32,047 nt of DNA, taken from JAOUEA01 sp040882605 (GTDB lineage Bacteria; Actinomycetota; UBA4738; HRBIN12). A program made the translations under genes and the position numbers. The DNA is taken from NCBI GenBank assembly GCA_040882605.1, contig JBBEAY010000032.1, positions 1-32,047 of the forward strand, in the 5' to 3' direction. A model generated the notes under the pieces. That model saw nothing but the letters and a program-made list of their open reading frames with translations, was not told the origin of the DNA and did no database searches. Of this stretch, positions 1 through 8,216 are shown one piece after another. Numbering within the stretch: position 1 is the stretch's first letter; every line of letters starts with the position of its first letter.

Positions 1-50
1 CATCCTGGACCCGATCGCGAGCACTCAAACCCGCGAAAGACACCAGTCTC

Positions 51-506
51 CTAGATGGCGTGTGGCTGAGCGCCGCTGGCGCTGCCCGCGCCGTCGAGGG
101 CGTCTTGCAGCACGTCCCACGCGAGCACGGCACACTTGATGCGGATCGGGTACTGCACGACGCCCTTGAGCGCCACGAGGTCGCCGAAGGACTCTTCGTC
201 GGGTTCGACCTCGCCGGCCATCATGCCGCGGAACTCCCCCGCCAGCGCCTTAGCGTCACCCACGCTCGCGCCCGTGACCGCCTCGGTCATCATCGAGGCG
301 CTCGACTGGCTGATCGAGCACCCCGCCCCCTGGAACGTCACCTCGGCGACCGAGTCGCCCTCGACGTGGGCGAAGACGGTTATCTCATCGCCGCAGAGAG
401 GATTGTTCGCGTGACACTGCAGCTCGGCCCCCGGCAGCTCCCGCTTGTTCCGCGGGTTCTTGTAGTGGTCGAGGATGACTTCCTTGTAGATGTCGTCGAG
501 CGCCAC
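51..506 (-). CDS. sufU: SufU iron-sulfur assembly protein (zinc-dependent sulfurtransferase)
   Basis: 151 residues of the IscU/SufU family. In Gram-positive SUF systems SufU accepts persulfide sulfur from SufS through a zinc-bound cysteine and passes it to the SufBCD scaffold. The four expected zinc/active-site positions are visible: Cys38 and Asp40 (NPLCGDE), Cys63 (GAGCSIS) and Cys125 (RIKCAVL). The insertion between the second and third cysteine typical of SufU rather than IscU is present (about residues 85-110). Start is GTG at 506, preceded by a good Shine-Dalgarno (GAGAGGG). It is the last SUF gene seen, 54 nt after sufS; the spacer carries a hexanucleotide repeat. The TAG stop is at 51-53. 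Assignment is firm from motifs and position. Confidence 0.96.
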   Translation of the reverse strand: MALDDIYKEVILDHYKNPRNKRELPGAELQCHANNPLCGDEITVFAHVEGDSVAEVTFQGAGCSISQSSASMMTEAVTGASVGDAKALAGEFRGMMAGEVEPDEESFGDLVALKGVVQYPIRIKCAVLAWDVLQDALDGAGSASGAQPHAI

Positions 507-526
507 GGTTCCCTCTCTGTTCGTCT

Positions 527-1814
<1,288 letters not shown>

Positions 1815-1851
1815 CGCCTGCTCCTTCGCCGCTCGGACACGGCGTCCGTGC

Positions 1852-2658
1852 TCAGCCCACCTCGATGGGGGACTCGGCCTCGGCTTCGAGACCCAGCTCC
1901 GTACGGATGCCCTCGTAGCCCTTCTCCTCGAGCTCGTGCGCGAGCTCGGCGCCGCCGGACTTCACGATACGCCCAAGCATCATGACGTGAACCCGGTCGG
2001 GGGTGATGTGGTTCAACATGCGCTGGTAGTGCGTGATCAGGAGCACGCCGAGATCTGGCCCGACCAGCTCGTTCACACCTTCGGCCACGAGCTTGAGCGA
2101 GTCGATGTCGAGCCCTGAGTCGGTCTCGTCCAGGATCGCGATACGCGGCTCGAGCACCGCGAGCTGCAGCACCTCGTTCCGCTTCTTCTCGCCGCCGGAG
2201 AACCCCTGGTTGACGTATCGGTTCACCATGGCGTCGTCGATGCTCAGGCGATCCATCTGTTCCTTCATGTGCTTGCGGAACGCGAGCGCGCTCACCTGTT
2301 CGCCCTTGACCGCCTGGTACGCGGTGCGCAGGAAGTTCACGACGCTCACACCCGGCACTTCGGTCGGGTACTGCATCGCGAGGAAGAGCCCGCGCTTGGC
2401 GCGCTCGTCGGGCGTCAAGGCGCTGATGTCCTCGCCGTTGAAGATCACGCTGCCGCGGGTGATCACATAGCCGGGGCGGCCCATGATCACGTTGGAGAGC
2501 GTGGACTTGCCCGAGCCGTTCGGGCCCATCAGCGCGTGCGTCTCACCCTGGCGAACGACCAGGTCGATGCCGTTCAGGATCTGCTTGCCCTCGACCGTCG
2601 CGTGAAGGTCGCGGACCTCGAGGGTCGCGGGTGTCGTGGCGTTGCCGTTGTCGGTCAT
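1852..2658 (-). CDS. sufC: SufC ATPase of the SufBCD scaffold
   Basis: 268-residue ABC-type ATPase that binds SufB and SufD and drives cluster assembly in the cytosol; it is not a transporter. Walker A GPNGSGKST is at 45-53, Q-loop Gln96, signature FSGGEKKR at 153-160, Walker B and catalytic Glu in AILDETDSGLD (174-184), and switch His210. The sequence DETDSGLD is characteristic of SufC. Start is ATG at 2658; its Shine-Dalgarno (GAGGA) overlaps the TGA stop of the upstream Rieske gene, so translation is probably coupled. The C-terminal tail is Glu-rich. Identity is secure. Confidence 0.98.
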   Translation of the reverse strand: MTDNGNATTPATLEVRDLHATVEGKQILNGIDLVVRQGETHALMGPNGSGKSTLSNVIMGRPGYVITRGSVIFNGEDISALTPDERAKRGLFLAMQYPTEVPGVSVVNFLRTAYQAVKGEQVSALAFRKHMKEQMDRLSIDDAMVNRYVNQGFSGGEKKRNEVLQLAVLEPRIAILDETDSGLDIDSLKLVAEGVNELVGPDLGVLLITHYQRMLNHITPDRVHVMMLGRIVKSGGAELAHELEEKGYEGIRTELGLEAEAESPIEVG

Positions 2659-2668
2659 CGTGGGTTCC

Positions 2669-2986
2669 TCACATCTCGATGTACAGGTCTTCGCCGTCGC
2701 GGGTCACCGGGAACGCATCGACCGGCTGCGTCGCTGGCAGCGTCTTCGGGTTGCCTGTGTTGAGGTCGAAGGTCGAGCCGTGCTTGGGGCACTCGATGGT
2801 CTCGAAGTCCACGTCGACCTCGCCCTCGTCCAGGTAGTACTTCGCGTGACTACAGATCGCATCCAGCGCCCTGAAGCCTTCCTCTCCCAGATTCACGACT
2901 GCCACGAGGCGTCCGTCGAGGGCGAACCGGCGTGCCTCGCCGGCTGGTACGTCCTTGGTCTCGCACACCCGCACCGCGGCGCTCAT
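2669..2986 (-). CDS. Rieske-type [2Fe-2S] ferredoxin of the SUF operon
   Basis: 105-residue non-haem Rieske ferredoxin. The cluster ligands are Cys45-x-His47 (CSH) and Cys66-x2-His69 (CPKH), with the typical spacing of about 18 residues between the boxes. A small Rieske protein inside the SUF operon is common in Actinomycetota; an electron-delivery role in cluster assembly is inferred, not shown by the sequence. Its start codon overlaps the sufD stop by 4 nt, and its own stop lies within the sufC Shine-Dalgarno, so it is translated as an integral part of the operon. It has no signal peptide or membrane segment, which argues against a respiratory Rieske subunit. It could be named as a dioxygenase ferredoxin by automated tools; no dioxygenase subunits are nearby. 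Confidence 0.93.
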   Translation of the reverse strand: MSAAVRVCETKDVPAGEARRFALDGRLVAVVNLGEEGFRALDAICSHAKYYLDEGEVDVDFETIECPKHGSTFDLNTGNPKTLPATQPVDAFPVTRDGEDLYIEM

Positions 2987-4305
2987 CGGATACCCCGATC
3001 GAGCTCGGCTGCGATCGCGGCCACGGCGCCCTCACGTACCTCGTCGATCTGCACGCGGTCGAGCACCTCCTGGAAGAACCCGGTGACGATGAGTCGCTCG
3101 GCCTCGTCGCGCGCGATGCCACGGGATTCCAGGTAGAAGAGCGTCTCTTCCTCGACGGGCCCCACGCTCGCCGCGTGCCCGCATTTCACGTCATTGGCTT
3201 CGATCTCGAGGTTCGGGATCGCGTCGGCCTTCGCATGCTCGCTCAGCACGATGTTGCGGCTCGTCTGCATCGCATCGGTCTTCTGTGCGCCCGGTCGCAC
3301 GTACACCCAGCCGGAGTAGACGGCCCTGGAACGATCCCTCAGGGCACCCTTGTACAACAGGTCGCTCCTGCAGTTCGGCGCCACGTGCTCCTGGGTCGAA
3401 CGGTGGTCGAAGTGCTGATCGCCCTCGGCGAAGAAGACACCGAGCTGCTCGCTGAACCCACCCGGCTCGGCGAGCTCGACCTCGGTCTCGGTCCGGGCCA
3501 GGTCGGCGCCGAACCCGAGGGAGAGCGTTCGCAGGTCAGCATCACGGCCGGTGCGCGAACGCTGGATCGCGAGGTGGGTCATGCCCGCCCCCCAGTCCTG
3601 GATCGCCGCGTATCGCACATGCGCGCCGTCGCCCACGTGGATCTCGGTGATCGCGTCGCTGAATGCTCGCCTGAGATCGGGCGAGGAGTACCGCTCGATG
3701 AACGTCACCTCGGCACCGGCCTCCACGACGATCAGCGTGTGCGGAAATACGGCCGCCCCGTCGACATCGACGTGGGTGAGCGTCTGCAGCGGCAGGTCGA
3801 CCTTGGTGTCGCGCGGCACATAGAGGAACGTGCCCCCGGTGCGGAACGCAGCATGCAGGGCGGTGAATCGCGTGCGCTTCGTGGGCACGAGATCGTGCAA
3901 GTAGCGCTCGACGAGGTCGGGGTGCTCGGCGGCGGCAGCATCGAGGTCGGTGAAGATCACACCCTTGGCCTTCAGAGCCGGATCGAGATGGGTGACCATC
4001 ACGTCGGAGTCGTGCTGGATCTGCAATCCGGCACGCTCGCCGATCTCACCGGCAGCCTCGAGGATCTTGCCGGGCACGTCGTCGAGGTTCTCGGCACGTC
4101 CGCCGGGCGTGTACGGAGCGAAGTCGAGTGCGAACTCCGAGAGGTCGGTGTAGCGCCACTCCTCGGTCTCCTGAGATGGCGTAGGAAGCGCCGCGAACTC
4201 CTGGAACGCGTTCGTGCGAAGGTCGCCGGTGAAGCCGGCCACATCGGGCAGGGCAGCCAGGGCGCGCTCGTCGAAGGTGGTGTCAGGACTGGTGTCGGTG
4301 GTCAC
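2983..4305 (-). CDS. sufD: SufD, SufBCD scaffold subunit
   Basis: 440-residue SufB/SufD family protein, partner of SufB on the scaffold. The right-handed beta-helix core with repeated hydrophobic strands runs from about residue 150 to 370. The C-terminal motif KCGHAASVG (374-382, including His377) corresponds to the position where SufD contributes to nascent cluster binding, and the SufC-binding helix follows (LFYLESRGI..., about 389-410). It is shorter than SufB and lacks SufB's EGCSAP strand. Start is GTG at 4305. A separate Shine-Dalgarno is too close to be used, but a -10-like TAGCAT lies 6 nt before the GTG, suggesting an additional leaderless transcript inside the operon. The stop overlaps the Rieske start. 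Confidence 0.96.
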   Translation of the reverse strand: MTTDTSPDTTFDERALAALPDVAGFTGDLRTNAFQEFAALPTPSQETEEWRYTDLSEFALDFAPYTPGGRAENLDDVPGKILEAAGEIGERAGLQIQHDSDVMVTHLDPALKAKGVIFTDLDAAAAEHPDLVERYLHDLVPTKRTRFTALHAAFRTGGTFLYVPRDTKVDLPLQTLTHVDVDGAAVFPHTLIVVEAGAEVTFIERYSSPDLRRAFSDAITEIHVGDGAHVRYAAIQDWGAGMTHLAIQRSRTGRDADLRTLSLGFGADLARTETEVELAEPGGFSEQLGVFFAEGDQHFDHRSTQEHVAPNCRSDLLYKGALRDRSRAVYSGWVYVRPGAQKTDAMQTSRNIVLSEHAKADAIPNLEIEANDVKCGHAASVGPVEEETLFYLESRGIARDEAERLIVTGFFQEVLDRVQIDEVREGAVAAIAAELDRGIR

Positions 4306-4311
4306 TCCTAA

Positions 4312-4317
4312 ATGCTA
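4312..4317 (-). promoter_or_regulatory. Putative internal leaderless -10 box for sufD
   Basis: TAGCAT on the minus strand ends 6 nt before the sufD GTG (4305), so transcription would begin at or near the start codon. The only purine-rich stretch (AGGAG) overlaps the GTG and cannot act as a ribosome binding site. The sufB-sufD gap also holds two 5-bp hairpins (GCGTT/AACGC and CAACC/GGTTG), compatible with partial termination of the upstream transcript. Confidence 0.45.
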
Positions 4318-4364
4318 CCTGCGGGGTCGGATTCACCCAACCCCAGGTTGCGTTAGCCCAACGC

Positions 4365-5777
4365 CTACCCGACCGAGCCTTCCATCTGGAGCTCGACGAG
4401 GCGGTTCAGCTCGACCGCGTACTCCATCGGAAGCTCGCGCGTGATCGGCTCGATGAAGCCGTTCACGATCATCGCGGTGGCTTCGATCTCCGTCAGGCCG
4501 CGGCTCATGAGGTAGAAGAGCTGGTCGTCGCCGACCTTCGAGACGGTCGCCTCGTGGCCGAGCGAGGCCGTCTCGTCCTCGACCTCGATGTAGGGGTATG
4601 TGTCGCTTCGGCTCTCGTCGTCGAGGATCAGCGCGTCACAGCGCACGTTCGACTTGGCATGATGCGCATCGGGCTCCACGCGGACCAGGCCGCGGTAGCC
4701 GGTGCGGCCGCCGTCCTTCGAGACGGACTTCGAGGTGATCACGCTCGTCGTGTACGGCGCCGCGTGGATCGCCTTGCCGCCCGCGTCGGTGTGCATGCCT
4801 TTGCCGGCGTAGGCCACAGACAACACCTCGCCGCGCGCGCCTTTGCCCATCAGGTAGATCGACGGGTACTTCATCGTGACCTTGGAGCCGATGTTGCCGT
4901 CGACCCATTCCATGACTGCGTCTTCATCGGCGACGGCGCGCTTGGTCACGAGGTTGTACACGTTTGTCGACCAGTTCTGGATCGTCGTGTAGCGGACCCG
5001 CGCGCCCTTCTTCACCTTGATCTCGACGACGGCCGAGTGCAGCGAGTCGCTCGTGTAGATCGGGGCCGAGCAGCCCTCGACGTAGTGCACGTAGCTGCCC
5101 TCGTCGGCGATGATCAGCGTGCGCTCGAATTGCCCCATGTTCTCGGCGTTGATGCGGAAGTACGCCTGCAGCGGGATGTCGACCTGCACGCCCGGTGGCA
5201 CGTAGATGAACGACCCGCCCGACCACACAGCCGAGTTCAGGGCTGCGAACTTGTTGTCGTTGGCAGGGATCACCGTGCCGAAGTGCTCGCGCACCAGTTC
5301 GGGATGCTCGCGGAGCGCGGTGTCCATGTCGGTGAACAGCACACCGATGTCGTCGAGCTCCTTCTTGATCTTGTGGTAGACGACCTCGCTCTCGTACTGC
5401 GCGCTCACCCCGCCCAGATAGTTCTGCTCTGCCTGGGGGATGCCGAGCTTGTCCCAGGTTCCCCTGATGTCGTCGGGCAGCTCGTCCCAGTTGGCGGCCT
5501 GCTTCTCGGTCGACCGGATGAAGTAGTAGATGTTCTGGAAGTCGATGTCGCTCAGGTCGGCGCCCCACCACGGCATCGGACGCATCTCGAAGTAGCGCAG
5601 GCTCTTCAGGCGGTACTTCCGCATCCAGTCGGGCTCGTTCTTGAGCGCCGAGATCTCCTCGACGACCCGCTCGTTCAAACCGCGCTTGGGCTCGAAGACG
5701 GCATGGGAGGGATCTTTCCAGTCGAATCGGTAGCCCTTGGCGAGCTCTTCGAGGTGCTCTTCTTGGGTGACGGCCAT
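4365..5777 (-). CDS. sufB: SufB, SufBCD scaffold subunit
   Basis: 470 residues, full length for SufB, the scaffold protein on which clusters are built with SufC and SufD. Landmarks include the N-terminal aromatic patch with PMPWWGADLS (67-76), Cys236 in VEGCSAP, Cys380 in SNVRCDALILDD, and His408-Glu409 in SLGHEATVSK, positions matching the sulfur-entry and cluster-assembly residues known from Escherichia coli SufB (Cys254, Cys405, His433, Glu434). Start is ATG at 5777 with AAGGAG about 10 nt upstream. It is the first gene of the operon; no sufR-type regulator gene lies upstream in this window, which instead shows a promoter with a palindrome and a phosphatase relic. Confidence 0.98.
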   Translation of the reverse strand: MAVTQEEHLEELAKGYRFDWKDPSHAVFEPKRGLNERVVEEISALKNEPDWMRKYRLKSLRYFEMRPMPWWGADLSDIDFQNIYYFIRSTEKQAANWDELPDDIRGTWDKLGIPQAEQNYLGGVSAQYESEVVYHKIKKELDDIGVLFTDMDTALREHPELVREHFGTVIPANDNKFAALNSAVWSGGSFIYVPPGVQVDIPLQAYFRINAENMGQFERTLIIADEGSYVHYVEGCSAPIYTSDSLHSAVVEIKVKKGARVRYTTIQNWSTNVYNLVTKRAVADEDAVMEWVDGNIGSKVTMKYPSIYLMGKGARGEVLSVAYAGKGMHTDAGGKAIHAAPYTTSVITSKSVSKDGGRTGYRGLVRVEPDAHHAKSNVRCDALILDDESRSDTYPYIEVEDETASLGHEATVSKVGDDQLFYLMSRGLTEIEATAMIVNGFIEPITRELPMEYAVELNRLVELQMEGSVG

Positions 5778-5845
5778 GAGAAGCGGCTCCTTGGGCGTTC
5801 ATCTCGGCGGATCACCGCTCGGCGGGCGGCGACGCGTACGTATCC

Positions 5846-5875
5846 AGGGTACCCGTGCCAGACGCGCAAAGTCTA
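5846..5875 (-). promoter_or_regulatory. Putative SUF operon promoter
   Basis: On the minus strand a -35-like TAGACT (5870-5875) and a -10-like TACCCT (5846-5851) are separated by 18 nt, about 70 nt before the sufB ATG. The -35 element matches TTGACA at four of six positions. A second candidate -10 is not excluded because the region is rich in TAC/GTA words. Confidence 0.45.
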
Positions 5876-5887
5876 CCTCGTGGGTAG
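5873..5887. promoter_or_regulatory. Palindrome at the sufB -35 region (possible operator)
   Basis: Perfect inverted repeat CTACC-TCGTG-GGTAG, 5-bp arms with a 5-nt spacer, overlapping the proposed -35 box of the SUF promoter. Position fits a repressor site such as for a SufR-like iron-sulfur regulator, but no regulator gene is present here and no match to a known operator consensus is claimed. Confidence 0.35.
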
Positions 5888-5944
5888 GATTTGCGATCCA
5901 CCGGCCCCGATGCATCCCCTTCGCCCTTCGCGGAAGGACACGGA

Positions 5945-6060
5945 TTCACCAGGGTCTACCTGGGCGCGCACAACCCACTCGACGTGATCGGAGGCTTCGG
6001 CATGGGCCTCGTGATCGGCGGCGTCGTCGACCTCGCGTCAGGGTCCCACCGACCCTCAGA
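5945..6060 (+). pseudogene. Relic of a PAP2-family phosphatase (C-terminal motif only)
   Basis: The 300-nt gap between sufB and the sulfurtransferase contains one readable protein fragment of roughly 35 residues on the plus strand, including TRVYLGAHNPLDVIGGFGMG followed by LVIGGVVDLA. This is the C-terminal signature of PAP2 acid phosphatases: an Arg, then the catalytic His and Asp in GAHxxxDVxxG, then a membrane helix. No start, no upstream motifs (KxxxxxxRP, PSGH) and no plausible intact frame exist before it; an in-frame TAG lies at 5885-5887. Beyond about 6060 the frame runs antisense into the sulfurtransferase. I read it as a decayed gene end left by a rearrangement. Confidence 0.7.
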
Positions 6061-6077
6061 CGCGACCCTCAGAACGC

Positions 6078-6926
6078 CTAGGCGCCGAGCTCGACCGGCG
6101 CGCGCACGAGCGAGCCGTACTCGGTCCACGAGCCGTCGTAGTTCTTGACGTTGTCGTAACCGAGCAGCTCCTGCAGCGCGAACCATGTGTGCGACGAACG
6201 CTCTCCGATGCGGCAGTAGGCGATGATCTCCTTGTCGGCCGTGATGCCCTCGGCTTCGTAGAGTTCACGCAACTCGTCGGCGCTCTTGAACGTGCCGTCG
6301 TCGTTGGCCGCCTTCGCCCACGGGATGTTCGCGGCCCCAGCGATGTGGCCGGGCACCTGCGACTGTTCCTGCGGAAGGTGGTCGGGAGCCAGCTTCTCGC
6401 CCCGGTACTCCTCGGGCGAGCGGACGTCGACGAACCCACCGGCGCCGCCCACCTTGCCGATCACCTCGTCACGCAGGGCGCGGATCTGGGGCCGCTCGGC
6501 GCCCGAGATCTCGTAACCCGAGGCGTCATACGCCGCCGCGTCCTGGGAAAGCTCGCGGCTCTCGAGCTCCCACTTCTTGCGCCCGCCGTTGAGCAGCTTC
6601 ACCTGATCGAAGCCGCGCAGCTTCAGCAGCCAGTAAGCGTAGGCCGCGAACCAGTTGTTGTTGCCGCCGTAGAGCACGACGGTGGAATCCTCGCCGACCC
6701 CGGCTTCGGAGAGCAGCTTCGAGAACCCCGTTTGGTCACGGAAGTCGCGCCCGACCTCGGTGTGCAGGTCGGTCGTCCAGTTCCACTTCACCGCCCCGGT
6801 GATATGACCCTTGTCGTAGGCCGTCGCGTCCTCGTCGACCTCGATCAGCCGCACGTTCTGATCACCGAGATGATCCTCGAGCCAGTCGGTGCTGACGAGC
6901 ACTTCTGGGTTCGCGTAGTCGGTCAT
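6078..6926 (-). CDS. Thiosulfate sulfurtransferase (two-domain rhodanese, CysA/SseA type)
   Basis: 282-residue tandem rhodanese. The N-terminal domain (about 8-125) is the inactive copy; the C-terminal domain (about 145-280) carries the active cysteine, Cys238, in the loop AYCRIGERSSHT. The CRIGER loop is the form seen in actinobacterial thiosulfate sulfurtransferases. The enzyme moves sulfane sulfur from thiosulfate to an acceptor thiol. No signal peptide is visible, so it is cytosolic. Start is ATG at 6926 with AGAAGGAG in front. It lies between the SUF operon and sufT on the same strand, so a link to sulfur supply for clusters is a reasonable inference, although a 300-nt gap and a promoter separate it from sufB. 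3-mercaptopyruvate as substrate is not excluded. Confidence 0.9.
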   Translation of the reverse strand: MTDYANPEVLVSTDWLEDHLGDQNVRLIEVDEDATAYDKGHITGAVKWNWTTDLHTEVGRDFRDQTGFSKLLSEAGVGEDSTVVLYGGNNNWFAAYAYWLLKLRGFDQVKLLNGGRKKWELESRELSQDAAAYDASGYEISGAERPQIRALRDEVIGKVGGAGGFVDVRSPEEYRGEKLAPDHLPQEQSQVPGHIAGAANIPWAKAANDDGTFKSADELRELYEAEGITADKEIIAYCRIGERSSHTWFALQELLGYDNVKNYDGSWTEYGSLVRAPVELGA

Positions 6927-7043
6927 GTCGATCGCTCCTTCTCGTCGCCCGAACTCAGATCACGCTTCGCCGGCAGGATCCGTAGGGGCGATACCTACCG
7001 CATGCGCGAGCGGACCGTCAAACGGCCCCGCCGAGCGAGCGGT

Positions 7044-7418
7044 TCAGAAGATGCCGAGGGCTGCCTTCGCCTCGTCGGACATCATCTCTGGCGTCCAGGG
7101 CGGGCGGACCACGAATTCGGGCCTGACCTCCTCGACACCCGGAACGCCTCGCAGGAACGACCGCATCTGATCTTCGATCATGGGACCGATCGGACATCCC
7201 ATCGTGGTGAGCGAGTACTCGATGTCGACGCCGCCATCGTCGTGAACCTGCACGTCGTACACCAGACCCAGGTCGACGATGTTCAGGCCGAGTTCGGGGT
7301 CGATGACGTTCTTCAGGGCCTCGAGGACGGTGTGGCGGGTGTCACCCGAGGGCGTCCCGGCGTCGCTGGACGCCTCGAGGGCGTCGCTTCCTGGGTCAAC
7401 GGCGATCTCTTCTTGCAT
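7044..7418 (-). CDS. sufT: SufT / MIP18-family (DUF59) Fe-S assembly factor
   Basis: 124 residues with an acidic, probably flexible N-terminus of about 28 residues and a DUF59 domain: DPELGLNIVDLGLVY (40-54), TTMGCPIG (71-78) with the conserved Cys, and the C-terminal PPWTPEMMSDEAKAALGIF. The family assists maturation of Fe-S proteins and is usually the last gene of actinobacterial SUF operons. Here it is set apart from sufU by the whole operon and sits upstream of the sulfurtransferase (117-nt gap). It is divergent from the response regulator gene with 79 nt between the starts. Start ATG at 7418 has GAGGA upstream. PaaD is an alternative name for the fold, but no phenylacetate genes are near. 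Confidence 0.92.
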   Translation of the reverse strand: MQEEIAVDPGSDALEASSDAGTPSGDTRHTVLEALKNVIDPELGLNIVDLGLVYDVQVHDDGGVDIEYSLTTMGCPIGPMIEDQMRSFLRGVPGVEEVRPEFVVRPPWTPEMMSDEAKAALGIF

Positions 7419-7443
7419 GCGCGCATCCTCACTCGAGTCGGCC

Positions 7444-7449
7444 TATCCT
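7444..7449 (+). promoter_or_regulatory. Putative -10 box of the response regulator gene
   Basis: TATCCT lies 48 nt before the ATG at 7498 in the sufT/regulator divergent gap, followed by a clear Shine-Dalgarno GAAGGAG at about 7480-7486. This is a leadered promoter, unlike many others in the window. Confidence 0.4.
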
Positions 7450-7497
7450 GAACAGCGTACCGGTACTTCCCCACAAGCGAAGGAGCCCGATCCACTC

Positions 7498-8151
7498 ATG
7501 TCGCCCGAGTCGCCGATACGAGCGCTGATCGTGGACGACCACCCCGTCACGCGGGAGGGACTGCGCACCGCGCTGGAACTCTCCAACGAGATCGTCGTGG
7601 TCGTCGGCGAAGCCGCCAACGGCGAGGAAGCCGTCGAGCGAGCTCGCGAGCTCACGCCCGACGTGGTCTTCATGGACGTGCGGATGCCGGGTATGGACGG
7701 TATCGAGGCCACCAGACGCATCCGTCAGGCAGCGCCGGCCACCAAGGTGATCCTGATCACGATCGACGAGTCGCGCGGGGCGATCAGCGAGGCGATCCAG
7801 GCGGGGGTATCGGGCTATCTGCTGAAAGACGCTTCGCCCGATTCGCTCGTCGACGCCGCCCGCAACGCGGTCGAGGGCCACGCGGTGATCCACCCCCAGC
7901 TCACCAAGACGTTCATCGAAGAGGTGCGGCTCGGCGAGGTCGATGGCCCGAAGACCACACCGCTCTCGAAGCGCGAGCGCGAGATCCTGCAGAAGGTCGC
8001 CGACGGCTCGACGACCCGACAGGTCGCGACCGAGCTCGGCATCTCGCCCCACACCGTGAAGACGCATCTCGAACGCATCTTCGAGAAGCTCAGCGCGAAT
8101 GACCGCGCGCAGGCCGTGGCGATCGCGATCCGCACCGGCATCGTGCACTGA
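7498..8151 (+). CDS. NarL/LuxR-family response regulator
   Basis: 217 residues. Receiver domain about 6-125 with acidic pair Asp13-Asp14, phospho-acceptor Asp60 in VVFMDVRMPGMDG, Thr88 and conserved Lys110 in GYLLKDA. LuxR-type helix-turn-helix about 153-217 (LSKREREILQKVADGSTTRQVATELGI..., then HTVKTHLERIFEKL). It is therefore a DNA-binding transcription factor activated by phosphorylation. I start it at ATG 7498 rather than an upstream in-frame codon because of the GAAGGAG and because the receiver begins directly after. The histidine kinase 65 nt downstream is the probable partner; the target genes cannot be read from the sequence. Confidence 0.95.
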   Translation: MSPESPIRALIVDDHPVTREGLRTALELSNEIVVVVGEAANGEEAVERARELTPDVVFMDVRMPGMDGIEATRRIRQAAPATKVILITIDESRGAISEAIQAGVSGYLLKDASPDSLVDAARNAVEGHAVIHPQLTKTFIEEVRLGEVDGPKTTPLSKREREILQKVADGSTTRQVATELGISPHTVKTHLERIFEKLSANDRAQAVAIAIRTGIVH

Positions 8152-8216
8152 CACGCCGGAGCGGTCGCGCGCGCCACACGCCTGGTTCGAGGTTCTCTCC
8201 TCAACCGGACTGACCC

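Noticed and set aside
1..50. Possible start codon (CAT at 1-3) of a further minus-strand gene after sufU
   Set aside because: Only one codon would be visible and no clear Shine-Dalgarno precedes it; nothing can be supported in this stretch.
4554..5987. Long plus-strand open frame opposite sufB
   Set aside because: Shadow of sufB; Val/Asp/Arg-rich with no recognisable domain.
6985..7002. GTAGG/CCTAC inverted repeat upstream of the sulfurtransferase
   Set aside because: Similar words occur at the sufB palindrome but in the opposite arrangement; arms are 5 bp and the region is short, so a shared operator cannot be supported.
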